A stretch of 64,000 bases of DNA. It comes from CAYNJG01 sp965216885. Its GTDB lineage: Bacteria; Planctomycetota; Planctomycetia; Pirellulales; Pirellulaceae. Shown in pieces: positions 9,422 through 18,654 of this stretch (the stretch's first letter is position 1; every line of letters begins with the position of its first letter). The position numbers and the translations under genes were made by a program. The stretch spans positions 62,001 to 126,000 of the forward strand of contig OZ244208.1 of assembly GCA_965216885.1 (NCBI GenBank), given 5' to 3'. A model generated the notes under the pieces. That model was not told the DNA's origin. It saw only the letters and a list, made by a program, of their open reading frames with translations, and did no database searches.

Positions 9422-9433
9422 CGAGTATACTCG
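9422..9433. promoter_or_regulatory. 12-bp perfect palindrome upstream of kinase gene
   Basis: CGAGTATACTCG is fully self-complementary and sits 41 bases before the kinase start codon, in the divergent intergenic region shared with the glycosyltransferase. It could be an operator. No second copy was noticed. Confidence 0.35.
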
Positions 9434-9474
9434 TAGCAAAAACTGCTGGAGTCATTGGTCTAGGTGCTTTAGGC

Positions 9475-12069
9475 ATGACGATGTTGTCATTTGATACGCT
9501 GCCATTATCCGACAAGTTGTATCTCAACGAACTGTGCAATGATTTCGAGCGGATTCCCCCGGAAGACCGCCCGAGCATCGAGGGTTTGTTAGGAAATGTC
9601 GACAAACGTTTGCGCGGTCTGGCATTGCAAGAACTTTTGATTCTGGAATGGGATTCACCGGGTGCCGATACGTCGCATGCGGCGCTCGAGACTTATGTCG
9701 ACCGATTCCGTGAATATGACAGAGTGGTGTACGGGGTCGCCGATACGTGGTTTGGTGGGCGGATCGTAGATGACCACGACCCAGAGGCGTTTGGACGCTA
9801 CGAAGTGGAACGCCTGATCGGGGAAGGTGCATTCGGCAAGGTCTATCTCGCCAATGATACAGAGCTGTCTCGTTCGGTTGCGATTAAGGCTCCCAAGAGT
9901 ATGGCATTTCAGCGTGGGCACTCCCGTTCGATGATAGCTGATGAAGCGCGAATAGCGGCCGGGATAAGCCACCCCTCAATTGTCACAATCTATGATGTGC
10001 AGATCTGGGTTCCGCGGCCGTACATCGTTCAAGAATACATTGACGGAATCCAGCTTGGAGACTGGGTAAAGAGGACCTCCCCAGATTTAAGGACGATCGT
10101 GCGCATCCTTGAACAGGTTGCGTCCGCGGTGGCGTGTGCCCACAAGAATCGCCTGTACCATCGCGACCTGAAGCCAGCAAACATCCTAGTTGATGGCGAA
10201 ACGCGACCACATGTTGCCGACTTTGGAATCGCCGTTCACGAGGACGCCAAGGAGGGATTGGAAGGCCAGCTGTCAGGCTCTCCACGTTACATGGCTCCCG
10301 AGCAAACTCTCCGGCAAGCAAGTCGAATTGACGGTCGCACCGACGTTTGGAGTCTGGGGGTCATGATGTATGAGCTGCTCACAGGCAAACATCCGTTTGA
10401 CGACGACGAAACCTCAGGACTGTTCCTTCGGATACAAGAGGCGGCGCCAGTGCCGCCCTCAATGCTTCGTGCGACCGTTCCAGCTGAACTCGAACGAATC
10501 TGCCTGAAGTGTCTGCGAAAGAAACAATCCGATCGCTATTCAACGTGTGACGAGCTGGAAAACGACCTGCGAGCATGGAGGCTACGTGATGAAGCCTCGG
10601 ACGGCCGCCAAAGAAGGTTGCTGATTCGTAGCGGTGTCACCATTGTTGCATTGCTCACAGCAGCGATCATAGCCAACGTTGTCATGCAGGCGGGTCGCGC
10701 GGAAGCAATAAGGACTGCAGTGAAGTCCGTTGCCAACTCCAGCGGTGAGATTACAGAGCAGGCGATTCAAGATCTAAATGGATTTCCAAACCATCTGCTG
10801 TTGGACGAAATCCGTTTGCAGATCAAGGCGCAGGAAAGCACAAATCGACCGCTAATGTACGCGCTCGCGGAGCGTGGTGTCGGTGATGCGGCGGAACTGT
10901 TAAGCCTAATCAAGGATGTCGAAGGACCCGAAATCGGTGCGTTTCACAGAGCATTGACCAAGCTTGGCTGTCCGCCAACGGTTTTGGGGGACTCGGCAGC
11001 AACACTCACCTCTTCACGAGATTGGAAAGTCAAGGCCCGTGTCGCCGTGACCGCGGGACTACTGGGCCACGAATCTATCTTAGGAGAGATGACCGCCGAT
11101 CCAGCCCAACGAGTCGCGCTGATAATCGAATCGTGCAATTGGCGTTCTCATTCACCGGCCGAGCTCTATAGAATGGCAGAGAAGTCGCCGGACTTGCGCA
11201 TCCAGCGAGCGATGGGGCTTGCCGCCACGTCGTCCGCACTGGCAGTAGGCTATCACCCCAATCAGTCAACTATTGACAGAATCGGCGCATGGGTTACGAG
11301 CGGCGACTCCGCGTTGCACAGCACAGGAGCCTGGATACTAAATCAGCTCGGGAAGCGAGTACCGAACGGCAAGGCGCCAGAGAATAGTCAGTGGACTACA
11401 ACACCATCTGGGCTCACAATGCTTCGGATTCCGTGTGGCCCCGAAACGGAAGCGTTCGAAATCTGCGATAGAGAGATCTCGTGGGATCTCTTTGAGGAAT
11501 TCTTGATTGCGGAATCCCCTGGTGCTATCGATGACTTCCTACCGCGAAACAAGAACCTCGAGCATCCTGCCTTGTACGTAAGCGGATTGGACGCGATGAA
11601 GTTCTGCAATTGGCTAAGCAACAGAGAAAACCTTGCGCCGAGCTATACATTCGACGATGGCACCTGGCGGTTTGTTGAGACTGCCGACGGGTACCGGATT
11701 CCAAACCGTGCAGAATGGGAATTGGTTGCCCTAGCCGGCGGAGAGGGCGCGGCACTTGAAGGAATTGACGAGATTGCGATGAATCGCTTTGCGGTATTCT
11801 CTTCCGATCTTCAATCGCCTGCAACGAAGTATCCGAATGCGTTTGGCGCATACGACACGTTTGGCAATGCGCTCGAGCTGACGATCGAAAATACATCTCC
11901 CAACGATCCTCGCCCACGACTGCGCGGTGGAGCCTATGTCCATCCACGCAAATTCATGAAAAGCAGTACAGTCTTCTCAACTGTACCGATCGACGAACGG
12001 ACTGCGTTCGCGGGGCTACGTGTCGCTCGCAATGCGACCGCCCCACTACTTCTTGATTGCGTTGAGTGA
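9475..12069 (+). CDS. Ser/Thr protein kinase fused to FGE/SUMF1-like domain
   Basis: 864 residues. After an N-terminal stretch of about 105 residues, the kinase shows the P-loop GEGAFGKV (near 115), VAIK, the catalytic loop HRDLKPANIL (near 229), DFGIA and the APEQT segment. A membrane helix lies at about 384-405 (LLIRSGVTIVALLTAAIIAN). The region from about 640 has FGE-sulfatase features: CNWLSNRENL, YRIPNRAEWELVALAGG, AYDTFGNALEL, LRGGAY and FAGLRVAR at the end. A kinase inside and an FGE-like domain outside suggests signalling by a ligand-binding FGE fold rather than sulfatase activation. The final 24 bases overlap the convergent gene at 12046. Confidence 0.85.
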   Translation: MTMLSFDTLPLSDKLYLNELCNDFERIPPEDRPSIEGLLGNVDKRLRGLALQELLILEWDSPGADTSHAALETYVDRFREYDRVVYGVADTWFGGRIVDDHDPEAFGRYEVERLIGEGAFGKVYLANDTELSRSVAIKAPKSMAFQRGHSRSMIADEARIAAGISHPSIVTIYDVQIWVPRPYIVQEYIDGIQLGDWVKRTSPDLRTIVRILEQVASAVACAHKNRLYHRDLKPANILVDGETRPHVADFGIAVHEDAKEGLEGQLSGSPRYMAPEQTLRQASRIDGRTDVWSLGVMMYELLTGKHPFDDDETSGLFLRIQEAAPVPPSMLRATVPAELERICLKCLRKKQSDRYSTCDELENDLRAWRLRDEASDGRQRRLLIRSGVTIVALLTAAIIANVVMQAGRAEAIRTAVKSVANSSGEITEQAIQDLNGFPNHLLLDEIRLQIKAQESTNRPLMYALAERGVGDAAELLSLIKDVEGPEIGAFHRALTKLGCPPTVLGDSAATLTSSRDWKVKARVAVTAGLLGHESILGEMTADPAQRVALIIESCNWRSHSPAELYRMAEKSPDLRIQRAMGLAATSSALAVGYHPNQSTIDRIGAWVTSGDSALHSTGAWILNQLGKRVPNGKAPENSQWTTTPSGLTMLRIPCGPETEAFEICDREISWDLFEEFLIAESPGAIDDFLPRNKNLEHPALYVSGLDAMKFCNWLSNRENLAPSYTFDDGTWRFVETADGYRIPNRAEWELVALAGGEGAALEGIDEIAMNRFAVFSSDLQSPATKYPNAFGAYDTFGNALELTIENTSPNDPRPRLRGGAYVHPRKFMKSSTVFSTVPIDERTAFAGLRVARNATAPLLLDCVE

Positions 12070-12606
12070 CAGCGTGACGCTGTCAAAGTTCTTGCGAGAC
12101 TTCACCGCCTTTACAATCTCCCACGACTTTGTGTCCCGCTTCTTCAGCTGAGTTAGAGTGATGGGGTTTGGGCAATAGTGGTTGGGGTCGCACGTCGCTC
12201 GTGTCAACCAGAGCTTGCCACCGCGCAGGACATACTCTCCGCTGTTTGGTTTTTTTTCAGCCGGCTGCGAGGTTCCTGTCGGCGGTTCGTAGATTGCCGA
12301 CGTGCAAAACGATCCGCTTGAGCATGGGTCGGGCATCGTCCCCATGCATGTGTAGTACGGCGATCCGCCAAAGTCTTGGCGAACTAAAAGCCACGTGCCA
12401 TTAACGCACTCATATTCACAATACGGCGGAGTGCAATTGCTTGAAGTCTCGGCCACTAAGCTTTTCTTGGCCTTGCGTGGGGCTGCCTTCTTGGAGAGCT
12501 TCTTATCGGCTTTGCTGGGCTTCTTTTTGCTCGCGGCTTTTTTCTTTGCAGCTTTGGGCTTCGTTGTTTTTTCTTTGGCGGTTTTTCTCGACGTCGCTTT
12601 TGCCAT
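12046..12606 (-). CDS. lysine-rich (histone H1-like) N-terminus with Cys-rich C-terminal domain
   Basis: 186 residues. The first 50 are Lys/Ala-rich with KKAASKKKPSKADKKL-type runs, as in bacterial H1-like DNA-binding proteins. The rest carries eight Cys (CTPPYCEYECVNG, YYTCMG, DPCSSGSFC, RATCDPNHYC). I do not know a family with this pairing. No signal peptide is present, so a cytoplasmic Cys-rich domain, perhaps metal-binding, is implied. Downstream of the sigma factor at 12678 in the same direction; its end overlaps the kinase gene by 24 bp. Confidence 0.7.
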   Translation of the reverse strand: MAKATSRKTAKEKTTKPKAAKKKAASKKKPSKADKKLSKKAAPRKAKKSLVAETSSNCTPPYCEYECVNGTWLLVRQDFGGSPYYTCMGTMPDPCSSGSFCTSAIYEPPTGTSQPAEKKPNSGEYVLRGGKLWLTRATCDPNHYCPNPITLTQLKKRDTKSWEIVKAVKSRKNFDSVTLSLNAIKK

Positions 12607-12677
12607 AGATAGTGATAGTCCCTGCGTATTTAGTTTTCATTCAGCGGCAAAAATCCTACAGAGTAGCGCAAATGAAA

Positions 12678-13259
12678 TCAATCGTTCTTATCAGATAGTA
12701 AGTTACGTATGATCGAAATGTGTCGCTCTACAGATCTGACCGACATTTGTTGCCGGCTAGCGATTTCCTTGTTCGTGTATCCTTGCAGCTTATCTAGAGT
12801 GATTTGTTTGAGCCGCTGATCTTCGAAATTCCAATGCGACCGCATAAACGCAGCGAGCTCTTCGACTGTCGATGGCATGGGTTTCTGGCATTCGCCTATG
12901 TTGCGGTGCTGATCCAAGACCGAATCGCCGCGCACGCGACCGCCACCCCGTTTCTTTGCAAAGTGCCGCCTTTGGGCATCGACTGCACGGCGTTCGGCTA
13001 GGAGCAATAGGAGCTGCCATAGATCGTCACGGTCATTGAGCCTTGGGAATCGACCGGACGCCACACTACGGAAAAAACAGGCAAACGCCTCCACTGCCAC
13101 GTCTTCTTGGTCGGAAACGCGCCGTGGGACGCTCCCCAATTTCACGTGGGCGACCTTAACAAGCTGGGAAAAATATCTTTCCCAGATTTTCTGAGCTGCG
13201 GCGGAGTCACCAGCCTGTAGTTGATCCAGCCACTGAGTTACGGTCGCTGTGTTATCCAT
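12678..13259 (-). CDS. ECF-type sigma factor (planctomycete type)
   Basis: 193 residues. Region 2: SDQEDVAVEAFACFFRSVASG, then RDDLWQLLLLLAERRAVDA. Region 4: RLKQITLDKLQGYTNKEIAS and MSVRSVERHISIIRNLL. The layout (TQWLDQLQAGDSAAAQKIWERYF at the start) is that of the sigma factors found next to Ser/Thr kinases in planctomycetes, and a kinase does lie next door. A similar factor is encoded at 16937. Confidence 0.88.
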   Translation of the reverse strand: MDNTATVTQWLDQLQAGDSAAAQKIWERYFSQLVKVAHVKLGSVPRRVSDQEDVAVEAFACFFRSVASGRFPRLNDRDDLWQLLLLLAERRAVDAQRRHFAKKRGGGRVRGDSVLDQHRNIGECQKPMPSTVEELAAFMRSHWNFEDQRLKQITLDKLQGYTNKEIASRQQMSVRSVERHISIIRNLLSDKND

Positions 13260-13360
13260 GGCCCCATAGTTCTAGCCACCGAATTGGGCGTGTTTGCCGA
13301 GAGGCTATTTGGTGCCATAATAGAGGCCGCCCTATCATGTGCTAACTCCGATTACTCCGA

Positions 13361-13699
13361 TTGGACCGACCTGTGGCCAACAAACAGCATACCTCTAAGA
13401 CCGCGGCAATTCGAGAAGAACTAAAAAAACATGGTGGTTCCCCCAAGCTCGTTGCCGAAGCGTTGCAAAAACAGGGCATCATAGTCACTCCCCAGTACGT
13501 CAGTGTGATCAAGGCGGCAGACAAGAAAAAGGCACAGCTAGAAAGGGCAAGAGCCGCCGGCGCTGGAAAGCAGGACCTAGATGCGACGCGCGACCTGTTC
13601 GCTGACGCGATCAACCTGATCCAGCGAGCAGGTGGAGTAGCGGAGGCCCGCAAGGTTCTCGATTCTGCCGCAAGCCTTTTGGACCACGTACGTCCGTAG
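13361..13699 (+). CDS. small helix-turn-helix-like planctomycete protein
   Basis: 112 residues with TTG or, four codons later, GTG as possible start. The pattern AAIREELKKHGGSP, KLVAEALQKQGIIVTPQYVS, VIK is common in small planctomycete proteins and looks like a winged or simple helix-turn-helix DNA-binding unit. The second half (RDLFADAINLIQRAGG, EARKVLDSAASLL) is helical. Role inferred only as a regulator. Divergent from the sigma factor. Confidence 0.6.
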   Translation: MDRPVANKQHTSKTAAIREELKKHGGSPKLVAEALQKQGIIVTPQYVSVIKAADKKKAQLERARAAGAGKQDLDATRDLFADAINLIQRAGGVAEARKVLDSAASLLDHVRP

Positions 13700-13781
13700 G
13701 TCGTTTTCAGATTTTCTTGTCGGGAGCATTAGCCGCTTTGCGAGTTTCACTACAGAGCCTGATCTGTAGTCGGAGCCCGCA

Positions 13782-14264
13782 ATGTACGAAACACCTACCG
13801 GCATACGCACTCTTGAGGGTGCGGAACGACGCTTGTATATGGAGTCGCTCTCGGTTGCGACAGCTATGCTCAGCTGTGCGGAATCCGTGTTTGGCGTACC
13901 TCCATTCGATGACCTCAGCAACGACGCGAAGCTCAAATTCATCTCCGCGGCATCGTTTGCGTTGCTCGTCGACTCACCTACCACCACGGAGCGTTGCCCT
14001 GACATTGATGCGGCCATCGCAGCAGTGCTTTCCTGCGCCACGTCGATGATTCAGGCCGAGATCGACGATATTCAGGTGAGCCAGTGGCGATTTCTGGTGA
14101 GGCGGACGGCTGAGCAAACAGGCGTCGCCGCCCCTCCGCTTAACTCACGGCTTTTCGGTGAATGGACTGTGACAATGCGAGGCATCTTGAGGCGAATTGT
14201 GTCCAACGATTCAAGGCAGATACTGCGGATGCAGCCTCGCGACTTTCGATTTTCCGTCAACTGA
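13782..14264 (+). CDS. hypothetical protein, 160 aa
   Basis: A mostly helical soluble protein (MYETPTGIRTLEGAERRLYM). No motif or family recognised. Lies between a small HTH-like gene and a membrane protein, both on the same strand, with short gaps. Confidence 0.5.
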   Translation: MYETPTGIRTLEGAERRLYMESLSVATAMLSCAESVFGVPPFDDLSNDAKLKFISAASFALLVDSPTTTERCPDIDAAIAAVLSCATSMIQAEIDDIQVSQWRFLVRRTAEQTGVAAPPLNSRLFGEWTVTMRGILRRIVSNDSRQILRMQPRDFRFSVN

Positions 14265-14422
14265 AGTCCTGTCGGCGCGGGCGGCTCCGTAATGCACATC
14301 CCCGAGTGGCCGCCCGTTTTTCTCTCGCCGTCGCAATCGAGTCAAAATGGGCACCTGACCAATAGCGCCGTCGATAGTTCTTCAACTCAGTGATTCAAAA
14401 CTCCGATTTGCAAGGGAATAAA

Positions 14423-15163
14423 ATGGATCTTAACGTGCAGGAGCTTGGAACAACGTTGGCGTTGGGCGCGTTTCTCCTACTAGGTCTCGGCCTCGTCATT
14501 GATCTTGCTCGGCCCGGTTCAGTGCTCCGGTACTTACAGTCAGATCATATCCCCAACTCTGTCTTTGCCGCATTTTTCATGGCGATCGTCATAATTGTGG
14601 GAATGCTTTTTGAAGACTATTCTAATCTCGCCGTGGACAAACTCTCGTTGATTCTTCCGTCTGAAAAATCGCTTCGCTCTGAAACTCTTTTGACGACGAG
14701 CCTCCGTTCAAGGTATCTGAACGATCCAGATCTGATACAGAGTTTGCGTGAAGCGCACGTTCCCGAGGAAATGCTGGAGCAATTGAAAGAGGAACCCGAG
14801 GAACCTGACACGAAATCGGTTGATGAGATCTACTACCTGGCCAAGAACCGCGTGTTCTTGATAGACAACTATTACTCAGAGCTGCGAGGCCATCAATCGC
14901 GTGTAGATTTCGCACGCGCCTTTTCCGTCGCTTGTCTATTTCTCTGCCTTGTTAGTTCAGTGCTCTTGGTTGCCTCCTGGTTCGGCCGCAATTCCACGAC
15001 GCCAGAAGGTCGGGTTTGGAAGCAACTTACAACAGCCTTGGTTTTATTCTCAGTGTTCTATTTGTTTGCACGGTATTCGTACACAGCTGAAGAAAACGAG
15101 TTCAACAAACGTGTTTTTGGATACTACAGCGTCATTCACGCCCGAGATGTGAATAAGTGGTAA
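14423..15163 (+). CDS. hypothetical membrane protein
   Basis: Start at the ATG at 14423, preceded by AAGGGA at a good distance, rather than a GTG 33 bases earlier. 246 residues with four probable membrane helices: two near the N-terminus (ALGAFLLLGLGLVIDLA, FFMAIVIIVGMLF), then a charged 100-residue domain with LREAHVPEEMLEQLKEEPEE, then two near the end (VACLFLCLVSSVLLVASWF, ALVLFSVFYLFARYSY). Function unknown. Confidence 0.65.
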   Translation: MDLNVQELGTTLALGAFLLLGLGLVIDLARPGSVLRYLQSDHIPNSVFAAFFMAIVIIVGMLFEDYSNLAVDKLSLILPSEKSLRSETLLTTSLRSRYLNDPDLIQSLREAHVPEEMLEQLKEEPEEPDTKSVDEIYYLAKNRVFLIDNYYSELRGHQSRVDFARAFSVACLFLCLVSSVLLVASWFGRNSTTPEGRVWKQLTTALVLFSVFYLFARYSYTAEENEFNKRVFGYYSVIHARDVNKW

Positions 15164-15199
15164 CAGTGTCGTAGTTTGAGCTCAGTAGTTGGGCGAAGG

Positions 15200-15226
15200 T
15201 TCCGGCCGCGACTGGTGCGGCCGGAA
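15200..15226. terminator. hairpin between convergent genes
   Basis: A perfect 10-bp stem (TTCCGGCCGC at 15200-15209 with GCGGCCGGAA at 15217-15226) and a 7-nt loop. It lies between the ends of the genes at 14423 and 15240, so it can serve both. No strong T-run follows. Confidence 0.6.
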
Positions 15227-15239
15227 TCGTTCGCTCTCT

Positions 15240-15725
15240 CTAGTTGAAGTCGATGCCCCAGCCGGAGTAGTCCCCCTGCGCGGTACTGTAGTCTTCGAAA
15301 TACTCACTGAAGTCAATCGATCCCGCTACGTTGTCGGCACCCCCATTCCCGGTGATCCAGATCGGGCAGTCATCCTCCGTTGCTGCTGTCGAGTCGTCCA
15401 TGCCCGTGTAGATCGAGGCGAGGAGGTCCGTGGTGTAGATGTCGTCATCCCCACCTTCTCCATAGATGTCAATGAGCTCGACCGTGGACGCGAGGGCACC
15501 GCTCCCCGTGTTGGGATCGTTCGGGTAGTAATCGGTCCCATTGATCGTGACCTCAACGAAGTGAAACGAGAAAAGAGTGTAGTGGCCAACTTCGATAGTG
15601 TCGGCACTCGAAGTTCCAGTAATCTCCAGGAAGCCTGCTGCCGAAAGGGTCACGGATTGCGCATTCGCGACAGAAACGATGCTAAGCAAGGCCAAGGCAC
15701 ACATAGTCGTGATAGTCTTCATCAT
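15240..15725 (-). CDS. secreted acidic protein with RTX-like repeats
   Basis: I start at the ATG at 15725, after GGAGA; it gives a signal peptide (MMKTITTMCALALLSIVSVA, cut after ANA). The mature protein of about 140 residues is very acidic and holds GEGGDDDIY and GNGGADNV, the calcium-binding nonapeptide pattern of RTX proteins, plus TGTSSADTIEVG. It resembles a minimal hemolysin-type calcium-binding surface protein. Monocistronic. Confidence 0.7.
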   Translation of the reverse strand: MMKTITTMCALALLSIVSVANAQSVTLSAAGFLEITGTSSADTIEVGHYTLFSFHFVEVTINGTDYYPNDPNTGSGALASTVELIDIYGEGGDDDIYTTDLLASIYTGMDDSTAATEDDCPIWITGNGGADNVAGSIDFSEYFEDYSTAQGDYSGWGIDFN

Positions 15726-15829
15726 TGGTCTCCAAAACAGATTGTTGGTCATCATCCATCGGTACGGCACCAATGGACCAAGGCACCATTTGCAAACGTC
15801 GACGTCTTTGGTGCTGACCTATGAGGACT

Positions 15830-16241
15830 GATCAAAATGTTATTGTAACGGTGTTGTGATGTTTTAATAAAATTTGCGCATTTGCCCTTGATCGGATGAA
15901 AGCAGAGTGTGTGTTTACCGAGTGACTTCCTTTTTTGGCGGGTCAGCTGGCTGTCTTGCGAGCTTATTTCCAGAGGCCTTTTGAGAAAGCCCGCAATGTA
16001 AATGTACGAGACGGTGCAAATGTAAATGGCCGGGCCATGACGTCTAAGCTACTCGGCGGAACTGGTCTGCTGGTGTATCCACTTGTGAGCTTGATCTGCG
16101 ACCTTCGCGAGCAGCAAGAGGTCGTCGCGACCGAAACTCGGGACTTCACGCCAGCCATTGTCATTCGGCCCTTCTCGTTTTTCTTGCTCGACGCGATAGA
16201 TGCGATTGAAGGCAGTGTTGTACCGTTCGCCATTCGTTGTT
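15830..16241. other. stretch without a gene
   Basis: An AT-rich start (15835-15885), probably the promoter region of the minus-strand secreted protein, followed by sequence with no supported gene. The minus strand may hold more of the relaxase debris found next door, but I cannot follow a frame. Confidence 0.4.
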
Positions 16242-16362
16242 TCATTCTTCCCCCGCCGTGATGCTCTGCAACTGCTTGTAGTCCCCTACCAAAGTCGCTT
16301 TGGCTCCGGCTCGCTCAACCCGCTCCAAGATTGCAGCTAATTCCCTTGTGCCGAAACGAATT
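16242..16362 (-). pseudogene. fragment of a TraA/MobA-type relaxase helicase domain
   Basis: About 40 residues in one frame: FGTRELAAILERVERAGAK then ATLVGDYKQLQSITAGEE. This matches the helicase motif of conjugative relaxases (GTRxM, AGAKVVLVGDxxQLQPIxAG). The frame stops at once on one side and has no homologous extension on the other. It shows that a conjugative element once lay here. Confidence 0.6.
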
Positions 16363-16510
16363 TGAGCGACGTTAGAATCGCGTTTCCCGGACTGCTGCGT
16401 GCAGCAGTCCTCGCAGCTCTCGCCCCACATTCAGAAGATGCATGTAACTCTAGTTGCGTCTTGCGTCTGATCTCCGATCCAGTTCAAGAGCCGATCACCG
16501 TGCCGCCTAC
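16355..16510 (+). repeat. degenerate copy 2 of a dispersed element
   Basis: Shares ordered blocks with 7074-7280 (TAGAATCGCGTT, a CCCCA-ATTCA block, GCGTCTGATCT, ATCAC-GTGC). It contains its own small inverted repeat GACTGCTGCGTGCAGCAGTC. It runs directly into the transposase fragment, which suggests it is the upstream end of that insertion sequence. Confidence 0.45.
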
Positions 16511-16768
16511 TTTGAGATAGTGAACCAGTGTCTTCAACGCGAGAACGAGATTCTTCGAACCCGGCCTGCCTTACGAATTCACGCGACGACGGAGCAACGA
16601 TTGAAACTCGTGAAAGTCAGCATGAACTTGGGCAAGGCAATTGGGACATTGATCGTTATCGTTTCGCCAACGAAGAAAACAGTGACTACCAAGAAAAGCG
16701 CGGGACGGCCCTGCGCTAATCGAGATATCCGAGAGTTGATATCAAGATCGCCAATGAAACCGTCCTAG
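16499..16768 (+). pseudogene. transposase N-terminal fragment (rve/integrase-core family)
   Basis: One frame reads YFEIVNQCLQRENEILRT, then KLVKVSMNLGKAIGTLIVIV and AGRPCANRDIRELI. This is the usual N-terminal order in rve-type transposases common in planctomycetes (ENxxLR, RxRLVxLGKxLGxAI, KPGRP, DIRELV). The catalytic DDE core is missing. The downstream bases to 16936 show no continuation. Confidence 0.5.
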
Positions 16769-16936
16769 TAGGACATTTCCCGCATTGTCGGTGAGATAAC
16801 AAAGCCGACGGGAGAAGCGGATTCTGCAACTTTTCACTCCCAAAAGTGATGAACATCGGCAGGGTGAATCTACCGACAAAAAGAGTAATTTCATTCTTCG
16901 CCTGCAGACAGCGGTCGAGACACTCGAAATTACCGA

Positions 16937-17656
16937 ATGCTTGCCATCCAAAAACGCATTAGTATAGAGTCAGAACGTCAAGAATCATCCGTAAGTGATA
17001 GTGAAACTAATCCTGTAGGCATTATACCCGAGGAAATTGTGTCGAATCGTCCTGACTTTGACGCTTTGCATTGGCTACGTCAGTTGCGTGAAGGTGAGCC
17101 AGACGCAACGAGGGTGATCTGGGACCACTTTTTTCCTCGAGTCGCACGGTTCGCGAGATCCCGACTGTCCGATATTCAACTGCGTAAGGTTGACCATGAA
17201 GACATCGCTTTGGCAGTTCTACACGACCTGTTTTCCGGACTCTCCTCGGGACGATTTGAAGACCTTGCCGATCGCGACGAGTTGTGGGCATTGCTCGCCA
17301 GAATGACAATTCGGCGCATAATTGACGCCCGGCGGTCGAACAAGAACGAGCCCGTACAATTCGGGGACGCGTCAACCAGTAGCGATCAAGTCCGAGCCAG
17401 TCTTGAACTGGCAGCTTCCGGTGATCCCGGTCCACAGGAAATGGCCGAATTGAGAGATCTGCTGACGACTCTGATGCAACGCTTAGGCGAGCGAGACCGC
17501 GGCGTCGCGATCCTTCGTCTAGGTGGTCATTCCATCAGTGAGATCGCTGCAAGACTTCAGTGCTCGCCAAGCACCATCGATCGGACGATGGCCCATGTTC
17601 GCCGGGAGCTGGCGGCCCTCTACATAGACAAAACGTCACTTGACGAGGAAATTTGA
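16937..17656 (+). CDS. ECF-type sigma factor
   Basis: 239 residues. Region 2: HEDIALAVLHDLFSGLSSGR, then DELWALLARMTIRRIIDARR. Region 4: GERDRGVAILRLGGHSISEI and CSPSTIDRTMAHVRRELAAL. An N-terminal extension of about 40 residues precedes it. The stop codon overlaps the ATG of the next gene (TGATG), so the two are translationally coupled. It heads the long + strand series up to 26.6 kb. Confidence 0.9.
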   Translation: MLAIQKRISIESERQESSVSDSETNPVGIIPEEIVSNRPDFDALHWLRQLREGEPDATRVIWDHFFPRVARFARSRLSDIQLRKVDHEDIALAVLHDLFSGLSSGRFEDLADRDELWALLARMTIRRIIDARRSNKNEPVQFGDASTSSDQVRASLELAASGDPGPQEMAELRDLLTTLMQRLGERDRGVAILRLGGHSISEIAARLQCSPSTIDRTMAHVRRELAALYIDKTSLDEEI

Positions 17657-18654
17657 TGGTACGCCGAAAGATATCCTGGCAACGGAAACTTCTATTTTCA
17701 TTGGTCGCCACCACGATCGGTCTGGGATCGATCGAGTCGATGTGTCGACTGGTTGTTGCGTCTTCCCCAGACGCCCGCTGGCAGCATCACAGGAAACTGG
17801 TTGTCACGATCGGCTTCGCCGGCCTGAACCAGATCCTCGAACCTGATTCGAAACTCTTCTGGAGACTTCGGGCCAACGTAAGAGACCATCAGCTATCCGG
17901 CGAAATAGGCGGTTCTGCCCCGTTGAATTTCTCTGTTTCGACCGATGCAGAGAATCATCGGCGGATGCCGGTGGTTGCCAACGCCGATCGACGCATCCTG
18001 TTCCTTGGCGATTCCTGTACGTTTGGCGTCGGTGTTAACGACGATGAAACATTCGCTTCGCTGCTCCAGGGGCGATTTTCTGACGTGCAATGTGTCAACG
18101 CTGGCGTACCGGGCTACTCCGCCTATCAGGGCGCCAAACGCCTTGAAAACGCGAGGGCAATACCGAACACTGTCGTGATCTCGTTCTTGTTCAACGACGA
18201 ATCAAGCTGGGATGCCCGTAGCGATGTCGAACACGCAGCTGCGCAGCGGACGCCCGGTGCATGGTTAGTGCGGAATTCACGGTTCGCCACACTGCTTACG
18301 TCGCTCCAACGCGGATCGAATGATAACGTGGAATCAAGTATCAAGAAAAAACGACCGCGACTTACCGACCAGGAGTATTCCGAACGGCTGGAATCGATGG
18401 TTCAGGAATGTCGAAGTGTCGGAGCCCGCCCAATACTTGTCGTTTGGCCGCTGCGCGAACAGATGTTGAACAACGAGTCCATTGTGAAGCAAGAGGTTGT
18501 TCGTTACCTGGGCAATGAACTAGACGTACCCGTGGTGGATCTCGTGCCTGAATTCATCGCCAACGGAGGCACGTCACTGTTCGCTGATGTCGTACACGCA
18601 AATCAGGCGGGGCATGAGCTGGTCGCCGACCTGATCGAGCCCTTGCTCAAGTGA
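17656..18654 (+). CDS. membrane-anchored SGNH/GDSL hydrolase
   Basis: The ATG at 17656 overlaps the sigma factor stop. 332 residues with an N-terminal membrane anchor, then ILFLGDSCTFGVGVNDDE (the GDS nucleophile block), VSFLFNDESS-like block with N, and DVVHANQAGHELVADLI, where the D and H of the catalytic dyad lie. The family contains esterases and acetyl-transfer enzymes acting on glycans or lipids. Substrate unknown. The coupling to a sigma factor suggests an envelope-stress or polysaccharide role. Confidence 0.8.
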   Translation: MVRRKISWQRKLLFSLVATTIGLGSIESMCRLVVASSPDARWQHHRKLVVTIGFAGLNQILEPDSKLFWRLRANVRDHQLSGEIGGSAPLNFSVSTDAENHRRMPVVANADRRILFLGDSCTFGVGVNDDETFASLLQGRFSDVQCVNAGVPGYSAYQGAKRLENARAIPNTVVISFLFNDESSWDARSDVEHAAAQRTPGAWLVRNSRFATLLTSLQRGSNDNVESSIKKKRPRLTDQEYSERLESMVQECRSVGARPILVVWPLREQMLNNESIVKQEVVRYLGNELDVPVVDLVPEFIANGGTSLFADVVHANQAGHELVADLIEPLLK

